Assembly: GCA_030278955.1 (NCBI GenBank)
Contig: JAOANR010000002.1
Span: 5,693,982 to 5,757,981 of the forward strand
DNA: 64,000 nt
Direction of reading: 5' to 3'
From: Hygrophila difformis
Lineage: Eukaryota > Streptophyta > Magnoliopsida > Lamiales > Acanthaceae
Shown piece after piece: positions 31,691-44,284 of the stretch. The translations under genes were made by a program, and so were the position numbers. The notes beneath the pieces were generated by a model, which had not been told where the DNA came from, did not search any database, and saw only the letters and a list, made by a program, of their open reading frames with translations. Within the stretch, counting starts at the first letter, position 1; the number at the start of each line of letters is the position of its first letter.

Positions 31691-33230
31691 TACTAGTAGT
31701 AGTAAGTTTTACAGAAGCGGGCATGTATGTAATGGCAAATTAAAGCGAGTACGTACGTGTGTGGAGATGCGTGCAGTGCAGCAGCCTGTCCCACTCCAAT
31801 TCAGGAAATTCAAGTTTGCATCTTTTTTCTGGCCGGGGATGTATAGGTCATAGGTGTAGACGACAAGTGCTACTTTAATTTTCCCCGGATAAGGGAATTA
31901 TAATAACTAGTAGTACAAGAAAATGGGCTATTGCATGCTACACAATCTTTCTAGTCGTACTCATTTTAATTAATGTGAAGTGTGTGTGTGTGAAAAATCA
32001 TAGTCCATCGATGTCTTATTGCAACAAGTATATTTAAATAATATTTTTAATATTTTTTAATAAAATCAAGACTTCTTGTATCCATAATCTTCCAAAAATT
32101 AAAATTAAATTATTTACTCAAACCTTACTACGTCCGAAGGTAGGAAACAAAGTAGGATTGTGCTGATTATTGCTGAATGAAACCAGAACCAATGAACCAT
32201 CGGTTGCGGTCGGGTGGTCGGAGGGAGTCTGTACCCGGATCTCGGATCCAAGATCCGGTAACAAGGCAGTCAAACCCAATGTACGTATGAGGTTTGGTGT
32301 TTAATTTTATTTACGGAAGTATGTTGGGCATTTATTTAATAAATTGACTAATAATAATAAAAAATTAAGGTTCTGGGCCTGAAATGAAATAATTTGAAGT
32401 TTGGAGGTCAATTAATATAAAAATAACTTATTTGGATAGAGGACTAAATGGAACAAAATAAAAGTTTAGGACTGAATTGGCAAAAGATAAAAGAAAAAAG
32501 ACTAATATTATGCCATGTGTCAGGTTTAAATTTAAACCCTTGCCACATCAGCAATTAGGGTATAATTAGTGAAAATAGATTAATTTGGACATAATTAGCA
32601 TTCGTAGTGGACTATTTTGGTAATAAAATAAAATAAAAGACTGATTTGGATTTTTGAAAAATAAAATGGACGTATTTAAATTTTTTTTTTTTTTTTCCAA
32701 GTAATAATGGTAACTACTAATTCCGTGCGTCTCCGTCCTCCTTTGGGAGAAGTAAAGAATTGCAATAATTTGTAACTTCATTTTTTTAGGCTGGGGTTTA
32801 CAATTCTAGAGTGCAGAGCATTAATAGGCATGGCAATTTAAAAGATTAATAGTACCCTTTTTGAGGAATCATGGAAATGTTGTTGAATACCGTCCGATCG
32901 ATTCGTCGGAAATCCAAACCGTAGAGAATGCATGTGGATCATTTACTTACTTGGCAGCAACTAACTTATTATTCACCTTCATTCTAAATAAATCGGGTAT
33001 ACTTCGTATTAAACTTACTTTTTTTCCTCTTTAATTTCCTCTCTCGTCTCATCTCATATTCTCATCTCATCTCATCTGCCTTAATATATTAGCGCCTTAA
33101 TTAATTGAGCTTCAAGATATAGAAAATTTTACATTCAGGATGATTGGGTGATAAAAAAAAAAAAAATACTTGTTCGTTTGATTCTGCTGGTGTTTAATTT
33201 GCTAAACTGTCATTCCTATATATATATATA
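31691..33230. other. Intergenic DNA between the MULE-like unit and the Helitron
   Basis: AT-rich, with no gene I can support. It holds a CTCATCTCAT microsatellite at 33046-33078 and a TATATATATATA run at 33218-33230, into which the Helitron inserted. The phrasing around 32300-32690 (repeated GGACTAAATGG/GGACTGAATTGG-like words) is reminiscent of old transposon DNA but is not assignable. Confidence 0.5.
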
Positions 33231-33243
33231 CTAGCTGTGTAGC

Positions 33244-33256
33244 TGTGCGATGCACA
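33244..33256 (-). terminator. Helitron 3' terminal hairpin
   Basis: TGTGC, GAT loop, GCACA form a perfect 5-bp stem, placed 9 nt inside the CTAG end at 33231-33234. This is the standard replication-termination hairpin of Helitrons. Confidence 0.85.
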
Positions 33257-36200
33257 TGTATTTAGGGTGTATAACTGCCCATGAAGAAAGAAGAAATAAG
33301 TGTAAGTAAGTGCACGCGGTTTCGGTTTCCTTATATGATACTTATTACGTTCAAAGAAGTTTATTTATATTTAATTTACAAGGCAAGTATGTAGTGTTTA
33401 GGAAGCCAAAATAAAACAATATAAAGTTTAGTTATATTTAATTTTTGTACATTGTTACTACTTTTAAGTCATAAGTAGAATATAAATTTCATGGTGTCAG
33501 GATATCATGTGTTTTTGTTTTTTTCCATTCTTTCTGTCTACTGAAGATGATAGAGCCATATAAGCAAATAAAGTATTGGAAACACATATAATAATCCAGG
33601 ATCAGGAGGTGGGTGATGAGAGATACGGGGTATTTATAAAATGAGGTCTTTTGGCTGGCTTGCTGGTTTGAATCCACACATAAAAAATGTCAAATTCTGG
33701 ACCTGAGAGAACTCTACCAAGGTCAATGGGCTGTGAATTTCAAGCAGCAGCCTGTGATGAAGGAAAATATGCCTGACAGCATGGCAATGTTAGCTCAGTT
33801 TAAAAGGGTAAGGAAAATGTATACATCAAAGAAGACCGCAACTCCAAGTTGAGTATATCATGCCATTGTAATTAATTACCTTTGCTTTGCCTTGAGACTC
33901 AAAGTTCGACACTGAAATAATATTCCTCTGTATATGCTTCACTGGTAGAACTGTTTTGCTTTATAATTCACACCTGATGAAATAGATTGGAAATGCAGCT
34001 TAAGTTTTGCCTCTTAACAAAAAATGAGAACCATAAAACTCTAAGCCTTAATAGTTCCAATCTCCATTCAATGTTAACAACTTTAGAAAGGAAACCAACC
34101 TCAAAGCCAGTAGTGCTAATGAAAATCATTAAATGTAGGGATAAATTTCAGACCTAAATTTTAAGGTCACAAACACAAAGGATTAGGGTCACCATAAAAA
34201 AATCATATGAGAAGGAATTTGTTCTCTGCTAGATCTAGGAAAATCAAATGCTTGCATGCCCTAATGGAATTTGGAATTGGTCCAGTAAAACTGTAGAGAG
34301 AGTGGCACCTTAAGAGATCCCAATATTACAAATGAATTTAACTAAAATAGAAATGACCAACTTCATACATGTAGTTTTTATTGCATTTACTCAAATCAAG
34401 CTTCATCTAAATAAAATAAAGAACAAGTTTTAGTGAATGTGCAAGTATATTGAGGGTGAAATAATTCAAGCACACTAACAATAGGTACAGGATGAGGTAC
34501 GATACTATCATTACTTCAAATTTTAATTTCCTAAGCAATCAAGTTGAAGAAAGCACGTCCATATTTTTATCATAGATATCATGCTGACCAAAACGTAGAA
34601 ATTACTGAAGAACAACTTTACCAGATGTTTCTAGAATTTTAATAATCTTGCAAATTAAAAAAGGTGGTGACTGCTCTGACCGGAGCATCGAAAATAAAGT
34701 TGGCAACAATGGAACACATTAGGTAAAAGAAAACGTACCTCTCAGGCAGGCAGGCATTCTGCTTGCAATTTCTTCATTTCAAAAGCAAAGAGTTTGATCA
34801 GAAGACTTAAAGATCCATTTTCATTAGAGATGGAAGAACAGGTGTCACTCCATGTTGACTCTCAAACACTGCCGAGAGTAAACCTACAATCTAAAATCAG
34901 AATATACATTAGAGTGTTTGAGGTGTTGATACACAAACGCCCTATTGCGTATAAAGCTTAGTCAAATGAAAAGGCTAAATACTGCTAAACTGATTGATCT
35001 CAACATTCTTATGACGCTGTCCGAGCATGTATCCCGAATAAACCCAATGAAAATCATCACTTAAAAAGAAAGGAAAATTCACTTAAAACATAAAGTGGGA
35101 AATTAAATACACCAACAAATTAACTAAGCAACCATCGTAAAAACACCTATGTGAATATAGATTAACCCGCAATACATATCTAGAAAACAATTTAGGCATT
35201 CCAGTTTACTATTGTATGCTTGGAAAAAGAAAGAAGCATGAAAAATATCATAAATAACTAACCAAGGAATCCACTGAACTTCTAGAACAATTTGCAGTTT
35301 CCTACTTGTCACTGTAGCTGTCTGGTGCTAAATTAAATGGTGTCTGGTGCTAAATTAAATGGTATCCATGCCTGGCATACAACAGCATAATAAACCAACA
35401 TTCATATGGTAACCCAAACATCACAGCTTATGCTGATTATAATAGGCTGTTGAATAAGAGACCATGACTTCAACCAAAACCAATTGGGGGAGAACGTTTG
35501 ACTGTGTGTATAGGGTGGGTACCTTTTGATTATAATATGCAGCCAACTAAACTTGAATGGGTAGATGAAACTCAGACAAATAAGGCTTTCATAAGATGGA
35601 ATGTGTTCTGTACCTCTTGCTGCGTTTCATCTACCACTTCATAAGAGACCACCTCTTCAACCAAATACGACGAGTCCTGTTGTTAGGGTGGGCACTGGAG
35701 AGTTCATTTGGATGCATTTCTGCATGCTGCAAGGCCTGTCGTTGGGCTGGATGAACTCGACGATTTGCGATGCGCTGGTCAAGAGCACTGGATTTTAGGA
35801 TTTTTGGATCCTGCTATGCATGGCAATTTATCATATAGTTTAGTACAAATTAATCAATGAAGAAAATAAAAGAAATATTTATTCGTGTGGCCATAAAAAA
35901 TCATGACGGCTGAGCTCAACGATGAGCGCTGTGTGTCTGACGGTTGCTCGATTCACCCAGGTTTGCATCCTGCCGCTGCTGGCTTTTCGTGTACTTTCGA
36001 TGCTCATCTGTGCTTTACTAAAAAAATTAAAGTAAGATAGAAAAATTGCAAAAACCGCTGGCTGTAAAAAAAATGTAGTTCAATACAAAATAGCTAAGAA
36101 TAAAAAATATATATTTAAGCAGGGAGTACAGATAGAGCAGCATTCGACACAGATTTCCCATGAACTTCAATTTTCAGCTCATTACAAGTGATGAGCTCTT

Positions 36201-36720
36201 GCCTTCATTTCGAAGTACTAACAGATTGCTAGGGCGAACTAAAAACCAAATTGACTTCCTTTATCACCTCAAAGAAACACAAATCACCACAGGGCAGATC
36301 CATTTAGATCAAAAACATCTATAAAATGAATCCCTAGACCGACTAATCATAAAATCACACAAAAACCAAACAAAAGAATAAATTAGTAAATCATTACAAA
36401 AACCAAACAAAAGAACAAATAGAAAAAATTATTAGCACAAGACCAATTTTCACCAATGACAACAATTTAAGAAATCCCTACCAACATTTGCACATATTCT
36501 TCAACCAAAACCACAAAGCACTTAGGCAAGGAATTCCAAAATCAACAAAAAAGACCTACCATGTCTGACGTCTGAGCTATCAGAAAATAAAAAAGACCTG
36601 CAGCTGATGTAAAGCTCCATACAACATTTCTGCCTACACACCTGTAGGATCTCACCAGTGGGCACACCGTACTATCTATGCAATACTTATCAAATAGGGG
36701 GGGAAAATTAGCAAGTTTGC
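33257..36720. other. Helitron interior without recognised genes
   Basis: This is intron-like and AT-rich, with weak coding signals. A 23-bp tandem duplication (GTCTGGTGCTAAATTAAATG) lies at 35319-35363. The stretch 35600-35790 is GC-richer and may be another captured exon, but I cannot identify a protein on either strand. Confidence 0.5.
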
Positions 36721-36722
36721 AG

Positions 36723-36898
36723 GTAATTGAAGCACGAGATACAGGGTCTTACTTTGGTCCTGTTGCAGCCGCCTTGGATGAATTATCCTCAGGTGTCCTG
36801 GTTCATACTCCAGATCAAACATGCATTGAAGACAAGAAACCCTTTTTGCAACTAAAAGGACCATACACTCGAAGTTATACCACAGACCATGGATTCAG
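36723..36898 (+). pseudogene. Unidentified captured exon on the strand opposite to the other fragments
   Basis: A 58-codon open stretch begins VIEARDTGSYFGPVAAAL and ends TTDHGFR. It is bounded by a plausible acceptor (TTTGCAG) and donor (CAG then GTAACA), and has the composition of real coding sequence. I do not recognise the family. A 27-bp piece of it (36790-36816) recurs at 37249-37275, still inside the Helitron, so the source was copied or rearranged. Confidence 0.45.
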
Positions 36899-37505
36899 GT
36901 AACAATACATTTATTAATTAATAGCTCTTGCATATCAGAATTTCCTTTCAGTTCATTACTTTCAAGTTGATGAAGTCCGTCCCTGTAGCTACAGTCATGG
37001 ATCATTGAATAAATGAAACTATGAAACACCTAAAACCATATAACTTGATAATCATATTGCAAAATAATCACCTTGCCAATACACGTTTCAGATTGGGGTT
37101 GCTGGTCCTAGGCCCTGTTGGACTCCATCTGACAGTGTATATCTCATGAAATATATAATAAACATGTCAAAAATAAGTTGTGAACTCCCCATAAAAAAAC
37201 AAAAAAATCTGACGTCATGCCTTGGTATGTCCCTGAAAATCAAGTAAACAGGTGTCCTGGTTCATACTCCAGATCTGCAGCATAAGCAATAACAAAGTAA
37301 CCGATCATATACCAGAACTATACACAGGAAAACAGAGCAAAATACATAAAATTACTTTTTGCATTCAATTCAGCTCTCATTCTTGAACCCTAGTGAGATA
37401 CTAAAGTGCATTGTAAACCCTAAAAGAAATCTCATGACTCAAGTTGTGGAACACAAATTTTGAATATAAAATCATCTTTCCTGTACTCAAACAATAAAGC
37501 CTTAA

Positions 37506-37625
37506 CTATAAATCCACACCAGACCGTTGGAAGTCAAGGGAGGGGAAGTAAAAGAAGCTGCCTATCTGGTCTTTCACTTGAAACTGATATGTCCAATTCC
37601 AACCAGAAGGAATGGGACAGTTAGT
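37506..37625 (-). pseudogene. SKU5-similar/NTP303-like multicopper oxidase exon fragment
   Basis: The - strand reads GTNCPIPSGWNWTYQFQVKD, then QIGSFFYFPSLDFQR. This is the strongly conserved cupredoxin segment near residues 90-130 of SKU5-similar proteins (GPI-anchored or secreted wall proteins related to ascorbate oxidase). It ends soon after in TAG at 37508-37506. Only this piece is present, so it cannot make an enzyme. Its context is the 3' half of the Helitron. Confidence 0.8.
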
Positions 37626-38257
37626 TCCTGAACACCATCCTGCCATGAATTTTTTTGTTGTTGAATACCATTCCTGCACTTCTGCAATAATATTTACTCC
37701 CTTATCATCATTATATGCCAGCATATCAAGATTCAGGAGCATACCATGTCAAAAGGAATGGTTCATCCAGATCATTTTTAACGTTGACAACAATGTTTCA
37801 GTTTGTGGTTACATTTAGAATGGGACCAGGGAATTGCCCTTCTATTCCTATCACCTGCACACATAATGATCAGGACTGAGGTCTTAGCTTTAGCAGTTGA
37901 TGGAGTGAGAAAATACAGTTTGTTACACCAACTACCATCTCCTACAAAATACAGTTGTCTCCTACAAAATACTACCATCTCCTACAAAATACAGTTTGTT
38001 GTTGTTGTTGTTGGGTTTATTTTGTTTATATTATACTCACTTTTCTCCTATAATATTAGGATCTAATATTTACACATACACAAAAAGGCCACAAGCAGGA
38101 TACAAAACTAAAATTTCAAACCTTAAGTGTTTGTTCAAATTGAATGATAGAGAAACAAATCAACTAATGGGATTAACAAGAAACTTGTCCAAAATAGCAA
38201 GAGAAATTGCCAATGGAACATCTCATCAGTAATAACATAAAACATCTCATTAGCATC

Positions 38258-38330
38258 TGTATCAATCTCCTGGCTCTCTCACCTTCAACAGAGTCCTCAC
38301 TGCTATATGTCATGAAAGAATTCCTAAACT
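38258..38330 (-). pseudogene. Second copy of a MOS14 exon piece
   Basis: The - strand encodes RNSFMTYSSEDSVEGERARRL. It is a near copy of part of the MOS14-like exon at 40700-40785, differing at only a few bases over about 65 bp. It is followed at 38329-38455 by a 64-bp tandem duplication starting CTGATCCATTAC. It is an internal rearrangement product of the Helitron. Confidence 0.75.
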
Positions 38331-38582
38331 GATCCATTACATATTTGACATCATTTACAAGTAGCTAGTTATAATTATTTCTTTCAGCTAAGCTGATCCA
38401 TTACATATTTGACATCATTTACAAGTAGCTAGTTACAATTATTTCTTTCAATTTCAACTTCTTTGCAATTGTCACTCTGAACTGGGCCAGAAACCAAGAA
38501 GAATTTGGATCTTGACTTACCAAACGACAGCCACAGAAAAATGAACAATGATAACAATCTTACACACACACACACACCATAC

Positions 38583-39008
38583 CTGGTAGAATTCATCAGC
38601 TTCTTCAGTAGGAACCAGGCGAAGTTGCAGCGCCTTGGGTCCATAGAAGGTCAACCGTGTTTCAGGGAAACTTTGATGGCATCTATTCGGATAAGACCTC
38701 CCCAAAAAATTGAAAAATCCATCAAACCATTTGATTGTATTTGCTCTATCGAGTCATCCAATTTCAGATTAGGACTCTGATTACGGCCACAGAGGGAAAA
38801 TAATATTTAGTTTTGATGGACCTATGGTTGAATATTTCAAGGGAAAAAAGGAAAAAAGAAGGAAGCCAACATACTGTGAACGATTGACCTCGAAGTCGGC
38901 TTTGGGGTGCAAGAACGGGTAGATCCTCTGAATGGACCACAACAGCTTGCCTATGGTGGAGATGTACTCCAGGTGTGTCAGACAATTTCTGCAAAAAATT
39001 GAAGACAA
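38583..39008 (-). pseudogene. Two unidentified captured exon-like stretches
   Basis: One - strand stretch (about 38992-38875) reads CLTHLEYISTIGKLLWSIQR, then IYPFLHPKADFEVNRSQYV. Another (38700-38583) reads FPETRLTFYGPKALQLRLVP and ends at a canonical donor (CAG/GTATGG). Both have good protein-like composition and near-canonical splice signals, but I cannot name the source genes. They may belong to one source gene, since they lie next to each other in the same orientation. Confidence 0.5.
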
Positions 39009-39779
39009 TAATTTCCCAAATTAGAAGCATCATTAACTGCTATGTGGTTTACTCATATCAAGTTGAGATTTTCAGTTAGACAAGGCATGAGAATTGAACA
39101 GTTTTGACTTCAGAATATTGGACCAACCACCCTCATAAACCATCCATTTTGTAAGGATATAAATAGATAAATAACAGAGGAAAAAAAAAAAGTGTCCACG
39201 CCCTAAATGTCCCAATGTAGCCTTAACTTAACATAAAAGACACTAACAAGTTATTACAAACCAAGAACAGAGGAGTACTGATTCCCTCTCCAAAACATGC
39301 AACAATACATTTTTTTCAGTATTTTATTTTCACAGCTATTCTTTAATTGCCCCTCACTTCCAAATGATCTTTGTCTAAAAGTGTCCTGAACTTGGAAATA
39401 ATTCAAAAAGGAAAAGGAAAACTTGGGGAAAAAATCAATAAGTTTGTTGAGTGGGGTGCACCCATTACCACTTGTCTACTTTACAACTCAAAAGCACAAT
39501 TCTTCAATTTAATATCCTTGAGATATTTTATTGCATCCTAAGGCGTACAATTTGAAATTTCTATTTTGATTGTTTCAAGAATATAGATTCAAAATAATAA
39601 GATATGCAGTAGCAATATCATTTCTACAAATAACAAAAAGCACCAAGTAGTTATGAAGAGGGAGAGAGCTTTGACATTTGAATAATGAACGGAGAGATTG
39701 AAATTTGTAAATCTTAAGCTTGTGGTAAACCAGAATGAATGATAGAATCATCATCCGAATGTTTAAAGTGTGAGGCATA

Positions 39780-39935
39780 ATAAGACATACTCCTCCACTG
39801 AGGAAAGCGTTAATCTAGATTGGACCGAAGGTAGTTCCTGGAACAACTGATTGAATTGGTTTGTATTTCTAGCTAAAGCAGTTACTGGATCTCTATATGA
39901 CAACATGTCTGATAACAAATTCAGTAGCTTTAAGA
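39780..39935 (-). pseudogene. Unidentified captured exon-like stretch
   Basis: After a TTATCAG acceptor at about 39930 the - strand reads DPVTALARNTNQFNQLFQEL, then PSVQSRLTLSSVEEY. It lies just 3' of the MOS14 piece and could be its next exon or another gene; I do not recognise it in MOS14. No other coding sequence continues it. Confidence 0.4.
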
Positions 39936-39999
39936 AATATCAAAAGACATAAAACAAAAGCAATTATCAGATGAGATTGCAAGGTTACCATATCTAGTC

Positions 40000-42252
40000 T
40001 GCTTGAACTCTTTCTGGTCCTCTGTTGAAAGAGTAGCATATTCTTGGGGATATTGAACTTTGACACTGACTTGGGAGAAATTGCAAGGGTTCATTTCAAA
40101 AACTCAGTTAGTCGTAAAAGTACACTAACATGGTTAGCATTCATGGTAGTAACCATGTGTTAAATCATGTTTAATGCTATAATTATGTAGAACCAATTTG
40201 GATGAGGTAGTTTTTTGAATGGTAACAACTTATATAGTCATATAAGAGGCACTCAGGAACCATTTATGGGAAAATGTTTTGCATATTATACTTCTAAAAG
40301 AAGCAGAAAATGCATAGAAATACTATTTCCCTGACTGAACACGAGGAATAAAGGCTTTTGCTTAGTTTAACCATTGAAACAATGGGGTCATTCAAGAATA
40401 GACATCATAGAGAACCGAAGTTATCATTGATTATCTGCAACAATTAACTGCTTAACTCACCTTTATCTTAAATATATGGAGCATGTATCTCTTCAAAATT
40501 AAGGAAAATAGCATGAATGGCATTGAACTCTCACTTTGTCATTATTAAAGGAAAGATTATCGTGGATCCATTACAGTATATTGATTCTTTTTAAGAATTG
40601 GAGAAACTCCATAGGTCCCAGAATTAATAGAAATTTAACAAAAAGCAGCAAATTACTTTCATTACAAAAAAGTGAAAACCCTCACCAATGAAACAACTGA
40701 TGATGATCGGAAAACCTGCAATCTCCTGGCTCTCTCAGCTTCAACAGAGTCCTCACTGCTATATGTTATGAAAGAATTCCTAATGCATCCAAAATATTAA
40801 GAATCATAAGTTGATCGGCTAGACAGCTACACATGCATAAAAAATAATTTAAAATAGTGCTACCCCTCAGTTAATATTATTTCGAGACTATGCCAGAAAT
40901 TGAAGGTCATTGAAGCAATATCAAACTCTGGATGTGAAGCTACTTCAAGTAATGCTTGCACAATCAACATTGATTCTTCAGAACCTGGAATTGCTAAGCC
41001 CGCTTAGATGAGATCTTAAGAGAAACATGATGACAACAATATTACTCTATTAGCAAGCAATTTCCAAAATCCACTTTGTGTCTAAATCTACTACGTACCT
41101 AGAAACAATAATCCCAATATTATATTTATGAGTACCCAACACTCTCCTTAAGATTTGCTACATATAATATCCACATAATGAAGAGAGTTGGAAGGCATGG
41201 CAAGTTCTATACCAGTAGCAATCAATTCGACATAAGCATCACCCATGTCAGCCAATAAGCGAGCAATAGCCTTAACATCCTCTTCATCCTGAAACCAGAG
41301 GTAATTAATGGAAAAAAAAATCATACATTATAGATATGCAAAAGAATCACCTCACAGGCACCCTAGGATAGTCAGAGACACACCCATCAAGCAAAAAGAC
41401 AGACTCGGCTTTATATGATATATTATAGCAGATTCATCATCACTGCAAAACACGAAAATTACTGGATCCAACTAAAATAATACCTTGGATGGATCTCTTA
41501 GCTTTGATTTCAGATTCATAACCCGAGGGACAATGACTTGAATTAAGGGCATCTGAGAGGCAACTTCATTAGGATTTGTAACTGTCGTATAGTGTATTAC
41601 TTCAGAAATAACTGCAGAGACATCACAAAATATTTTAAGCTTCCTGAACTTCACTACATTTTGACAAGTATAAATAGCCTAATATCAGCAACGAATATAA
41701 ATAAGAAAATACTTCCTATGTCTAAATTTACACATCATATAATCCTTCTCAAGATGTTCATATGTATTTAACTTGTGTCTTATTATAGTAAACATTCTTC
41801 CAAACACCATCCTATTGCGGCATAACTTTTCTTATATAATATTTGTATAAACATCTATACATAAGCACTTAATCTTAAATTATTAAGAATTCTCTGTTGT
41901 TCTTTTAATATCCAAATTGGCATCAGTTTCAAACGACATGGAGAAAACTATTATGCATGTCCAGTGGGAAAAATGAAATTAAGCTAAAAAGCACAAAAGT
42001 GGCATTTCACCCAAATTTACAAAATCCTACTGAAACAACATCAGAGTATTAGTAACATATTGCTATTGCTTAGCAAGAGATAGCTAAATGAGAAATCGTA
42101 AAACAATATAAAACGAAACAATGAAAGAATTAGAATGTTCTATCTAACAAAGTAACAAACCATTAACAGATGCCTCAGAGAGTATATCATTATCCAAACT
42201 TGACAGAGCAGTCAGCAGTAATGGATGTGCAGCAAGGGCAGACACCGGAATC
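40000..42252 (-). pseudogene. MOS14/transportin-SR (importin-beta family) gene fragment, six exons with introns
   Basis: On the - strand, exons follow in order: 42252-42161 (IPVSALAAHPLLLTALSSLD), 41611-41484 (SEVIHYTTVTNPNE, MPLIQVIVPRVM), 41288-41213 (DEEDVKAIARLLADMGDAYV), 40984-40864 (ESMLIVQALLEVASHPEFDI), about 40788-40695 (SSEDSVEAERARRLQVF) and about 40074-40000 (VQYPQEYATLSTEDQKEFKQ). Most junctions are GT-AG and in frame. The order and text fit the middle of plant MOS14, the nuclear importer of SR splicing factors. The N- and C-terminal parts are missing. This is the largest captured piece, taken with its introns, so it was acquired as genomic DNA and not as a retrocopy. Confidence 0.85.
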
Positions 42253-42872
42253 CTGAAAAGTAGCACTTACATTCAAACATCTTTAGAAGTGTAAAAGGAA
42301 TAAAACAGCAGCAACTAAACAGCGTTCCTATGTATAGCATTGGTTCAGTAACTCCCCGGAATGCACAATGTATTAGTCTTAAGCTGCCTTGATACAGAAC
42401 CAAAAACTTTAATGAAAGAATTAGCACAATACCGGGTTTGATGTTTCTAGAAGATGCAAAACAGAGTTTGACAACTGAGGAAGTTTCTGAAAAGACAAAA
42501 TAAAATGCATAAGAAGGCTTGTTGAGAGATTCTAAACAACAAAATTACAATAATGGAGGAAGACAGAGCATGGAATTAAATTCTGAAAAACTAACAAAAA
42601 AAAGTGATGTATATATAAATATCCAGGTGTGGAGGATGCAGGACGTAGTACTGCTAGGAATAGTCCCTACCCTCTCAGAACAATAGATATTCTTACATAA
42701 GGAACCACATTTCGTCTGATAAACTAACAACCATAGATTTGTAATAGAGCAAAGGCCACTTCTACAACTTGCAGGAAATAGCATTACAGCTACAAGCACA
42801 TGACTTCAAGGTATTTATCACAACGATTCGTGGTAACAATTTCAAGCTCAAACCCAATCAACATTAGGCACT

Positions 42873-43257
42873 TAGTGGAAGAAGTTTTGATGATTTCTTC
42901 AGAACAGCTAATGTGCTACCAAGGCAACCTGATCTCTGTCATTACAATATCAATAAGGCATGATTCATAGTAAAGGCGATCAAAGGTGACGAATATTTGC
43001 AAAAATAAACATAAAGACACATATATTTGCTGTAATCAGGCAGATAGCAGACCTGAGCCAAAACCCAACCAACAAGCCAATCAATGTCACTTTTGTGGTT
43101 TGGCATGACAAGTACGTGTTCTTTACCTGAAATTACAAATGTAACGAAATATTGGTGATCTAAGTTTTCCAGTGAAAAAAATAATTCAAATTTCATAAAG
43201 AAATTTCATGTGCTCACCCATCAATTTAAAAGTCTCAGAATCAGTGTACAGCTTGAT
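42873..43257 (-). pseudogene. LPAT (lysophosphatidic acid acyltransferase) gene fragment, three exons
   Basis: The - strand exons are 43257-43218 (KLYTDSETFKLM), 43126-43053 ([25 protein letters not shown]) and 42935 to about 42873 (RSGCLGSTLAVLKKSSKLLP). They join in frame through GT-AG introns. NHKSDID corresponds to the acyltransferase NHX4D motif, the catalytic His-Asp pair of plastid-independent LPAT2/3-type enzymes in ER glycerolipid synthesis. The match breaks after KLLP into a stop, which marks the capture boundary with the MOS14 piece. It is too short to encode an enzyme. Confidence 0.88.
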
Positions 43258-43781
43258 CTGAAAAACGCATCAGCAGCACAACATGAGAAATTCAGATTAT
43301 CCAAATTAAAATTATTTGAAATAAACACCCATTTGTTGATCCTTGTAACTTGAACCATAATAAGCAAGTGATGTCTCAAGTGATTACTTCGCAATTTTGC
43401 AACACCATAGAGTTGCCTCAAATCATAAGAAAATTCCATCCACATTATGCACAAGTATTACACTTAGTTCATTTCATCAGTTAAAGTAGATTTGGACAGT
43501 ACGTAAAATTGATGAATCTTCAGTGGATATTCCTAATCTTGGTGTTACTTCCTCTAATTTGTCCAGATAGGAAATAAAACCTCAATTTGTTCCACAATTA
43601 GCTAGCTTCCACTCGGACCCACTCTATCTCTAAGCAATCGAAAACACCAAATTGAATTGAATTGGCGGAAAAGGTAAGCAGCAATAAACCTTGTTACCAG
43701 TATAGATGTCGACGGCGAGAACCCAGAATTGGAACGAACGGTGCCAGGGCCGGAAATGGATGGATACCTTGTCTTGAATTA

Positions 43782-43863
43782 GTCAAAGGTGACCTCTTCG
43801 CCATAAGCAATAGGTCTTACAGAATAAATCCCAATCTGGTAGTAACCATCAACAACAGTTACC
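43782..43863 (-). pseudogene. ATXR3/SDG2-like SET-domain exon fragment
   Basis: After a TTGACAG acceptor the - strand reads VTVVDGYYQIGIYSVRPIAY, then GEEVTFD. This is the SET-domain end of the histone H3K4 methyltransferase ATXR3/SDG2, which normally continues YNSVTES. Here the match ends with a frame-breaking change at TTTGACTAATTC. Only about 27 codons are present. Confidence 0.8.
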
Positions 43864-43932
43864 CTGTCAATAAAAATAAAAATAAAAACATTACATATTT
43901 GAAAATTTTAGTAAGCAGAGAGCTAGAAATAC

Positions 43933-44284
43933 CTTTTAAAAATGCAACACCATGATCCGTGACCTTACTTGATGCAATTTGTAATGACTTCAAACTTGTA
44001 AGCCCTGCAACATTGACGGATACAAGTTAGATTGTACACAGAAATAATTAGATGCCAACTGAATTATATGTAGAGTTTCAAGCTCAAGCCAACTAAAGAA
44101 TAATTGTCCGTGTACAATCTCAAGTTAGATAATAAATTAAAATGGTATTGAAGCTGCTACCTAAAAATAAATTCCATCAAATGATAACGGCAAAAAGAGC
44201 ACAGCTTACCTGCAAGGGCCCTGATGTCTGTATTAGTGATGCATTTGCAGCAATTTAAATTGAGAGCATCGAGCTTTGCAAGGC
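43933..44284 (-). pseudogene. RNI-like LRR (F-box/LRR type) gene fragment, two exons
   Basis: The - strand exons are 44284-44210 (LAKLDALNLNCCKCITNTDI) and 44004-43933 (LTSLKSLQIASSKVTDHGVA). They are one leucine-rich repeat each, of 25 and 24 codons, separated by a GT-AG intron. One exon per repeat and the CxxITDxD style are typical of plant RNI-like LRR genes. Neither end of the gene is present. Confidence 0.8.

Noticed and set aside
40000..43300. Functional host genes for MOS14 and LPAT on the - strand
   Set aside because: Only middle exons are present, with abrupt breaks into unrelated sequence, and all lie between Helitron ends.
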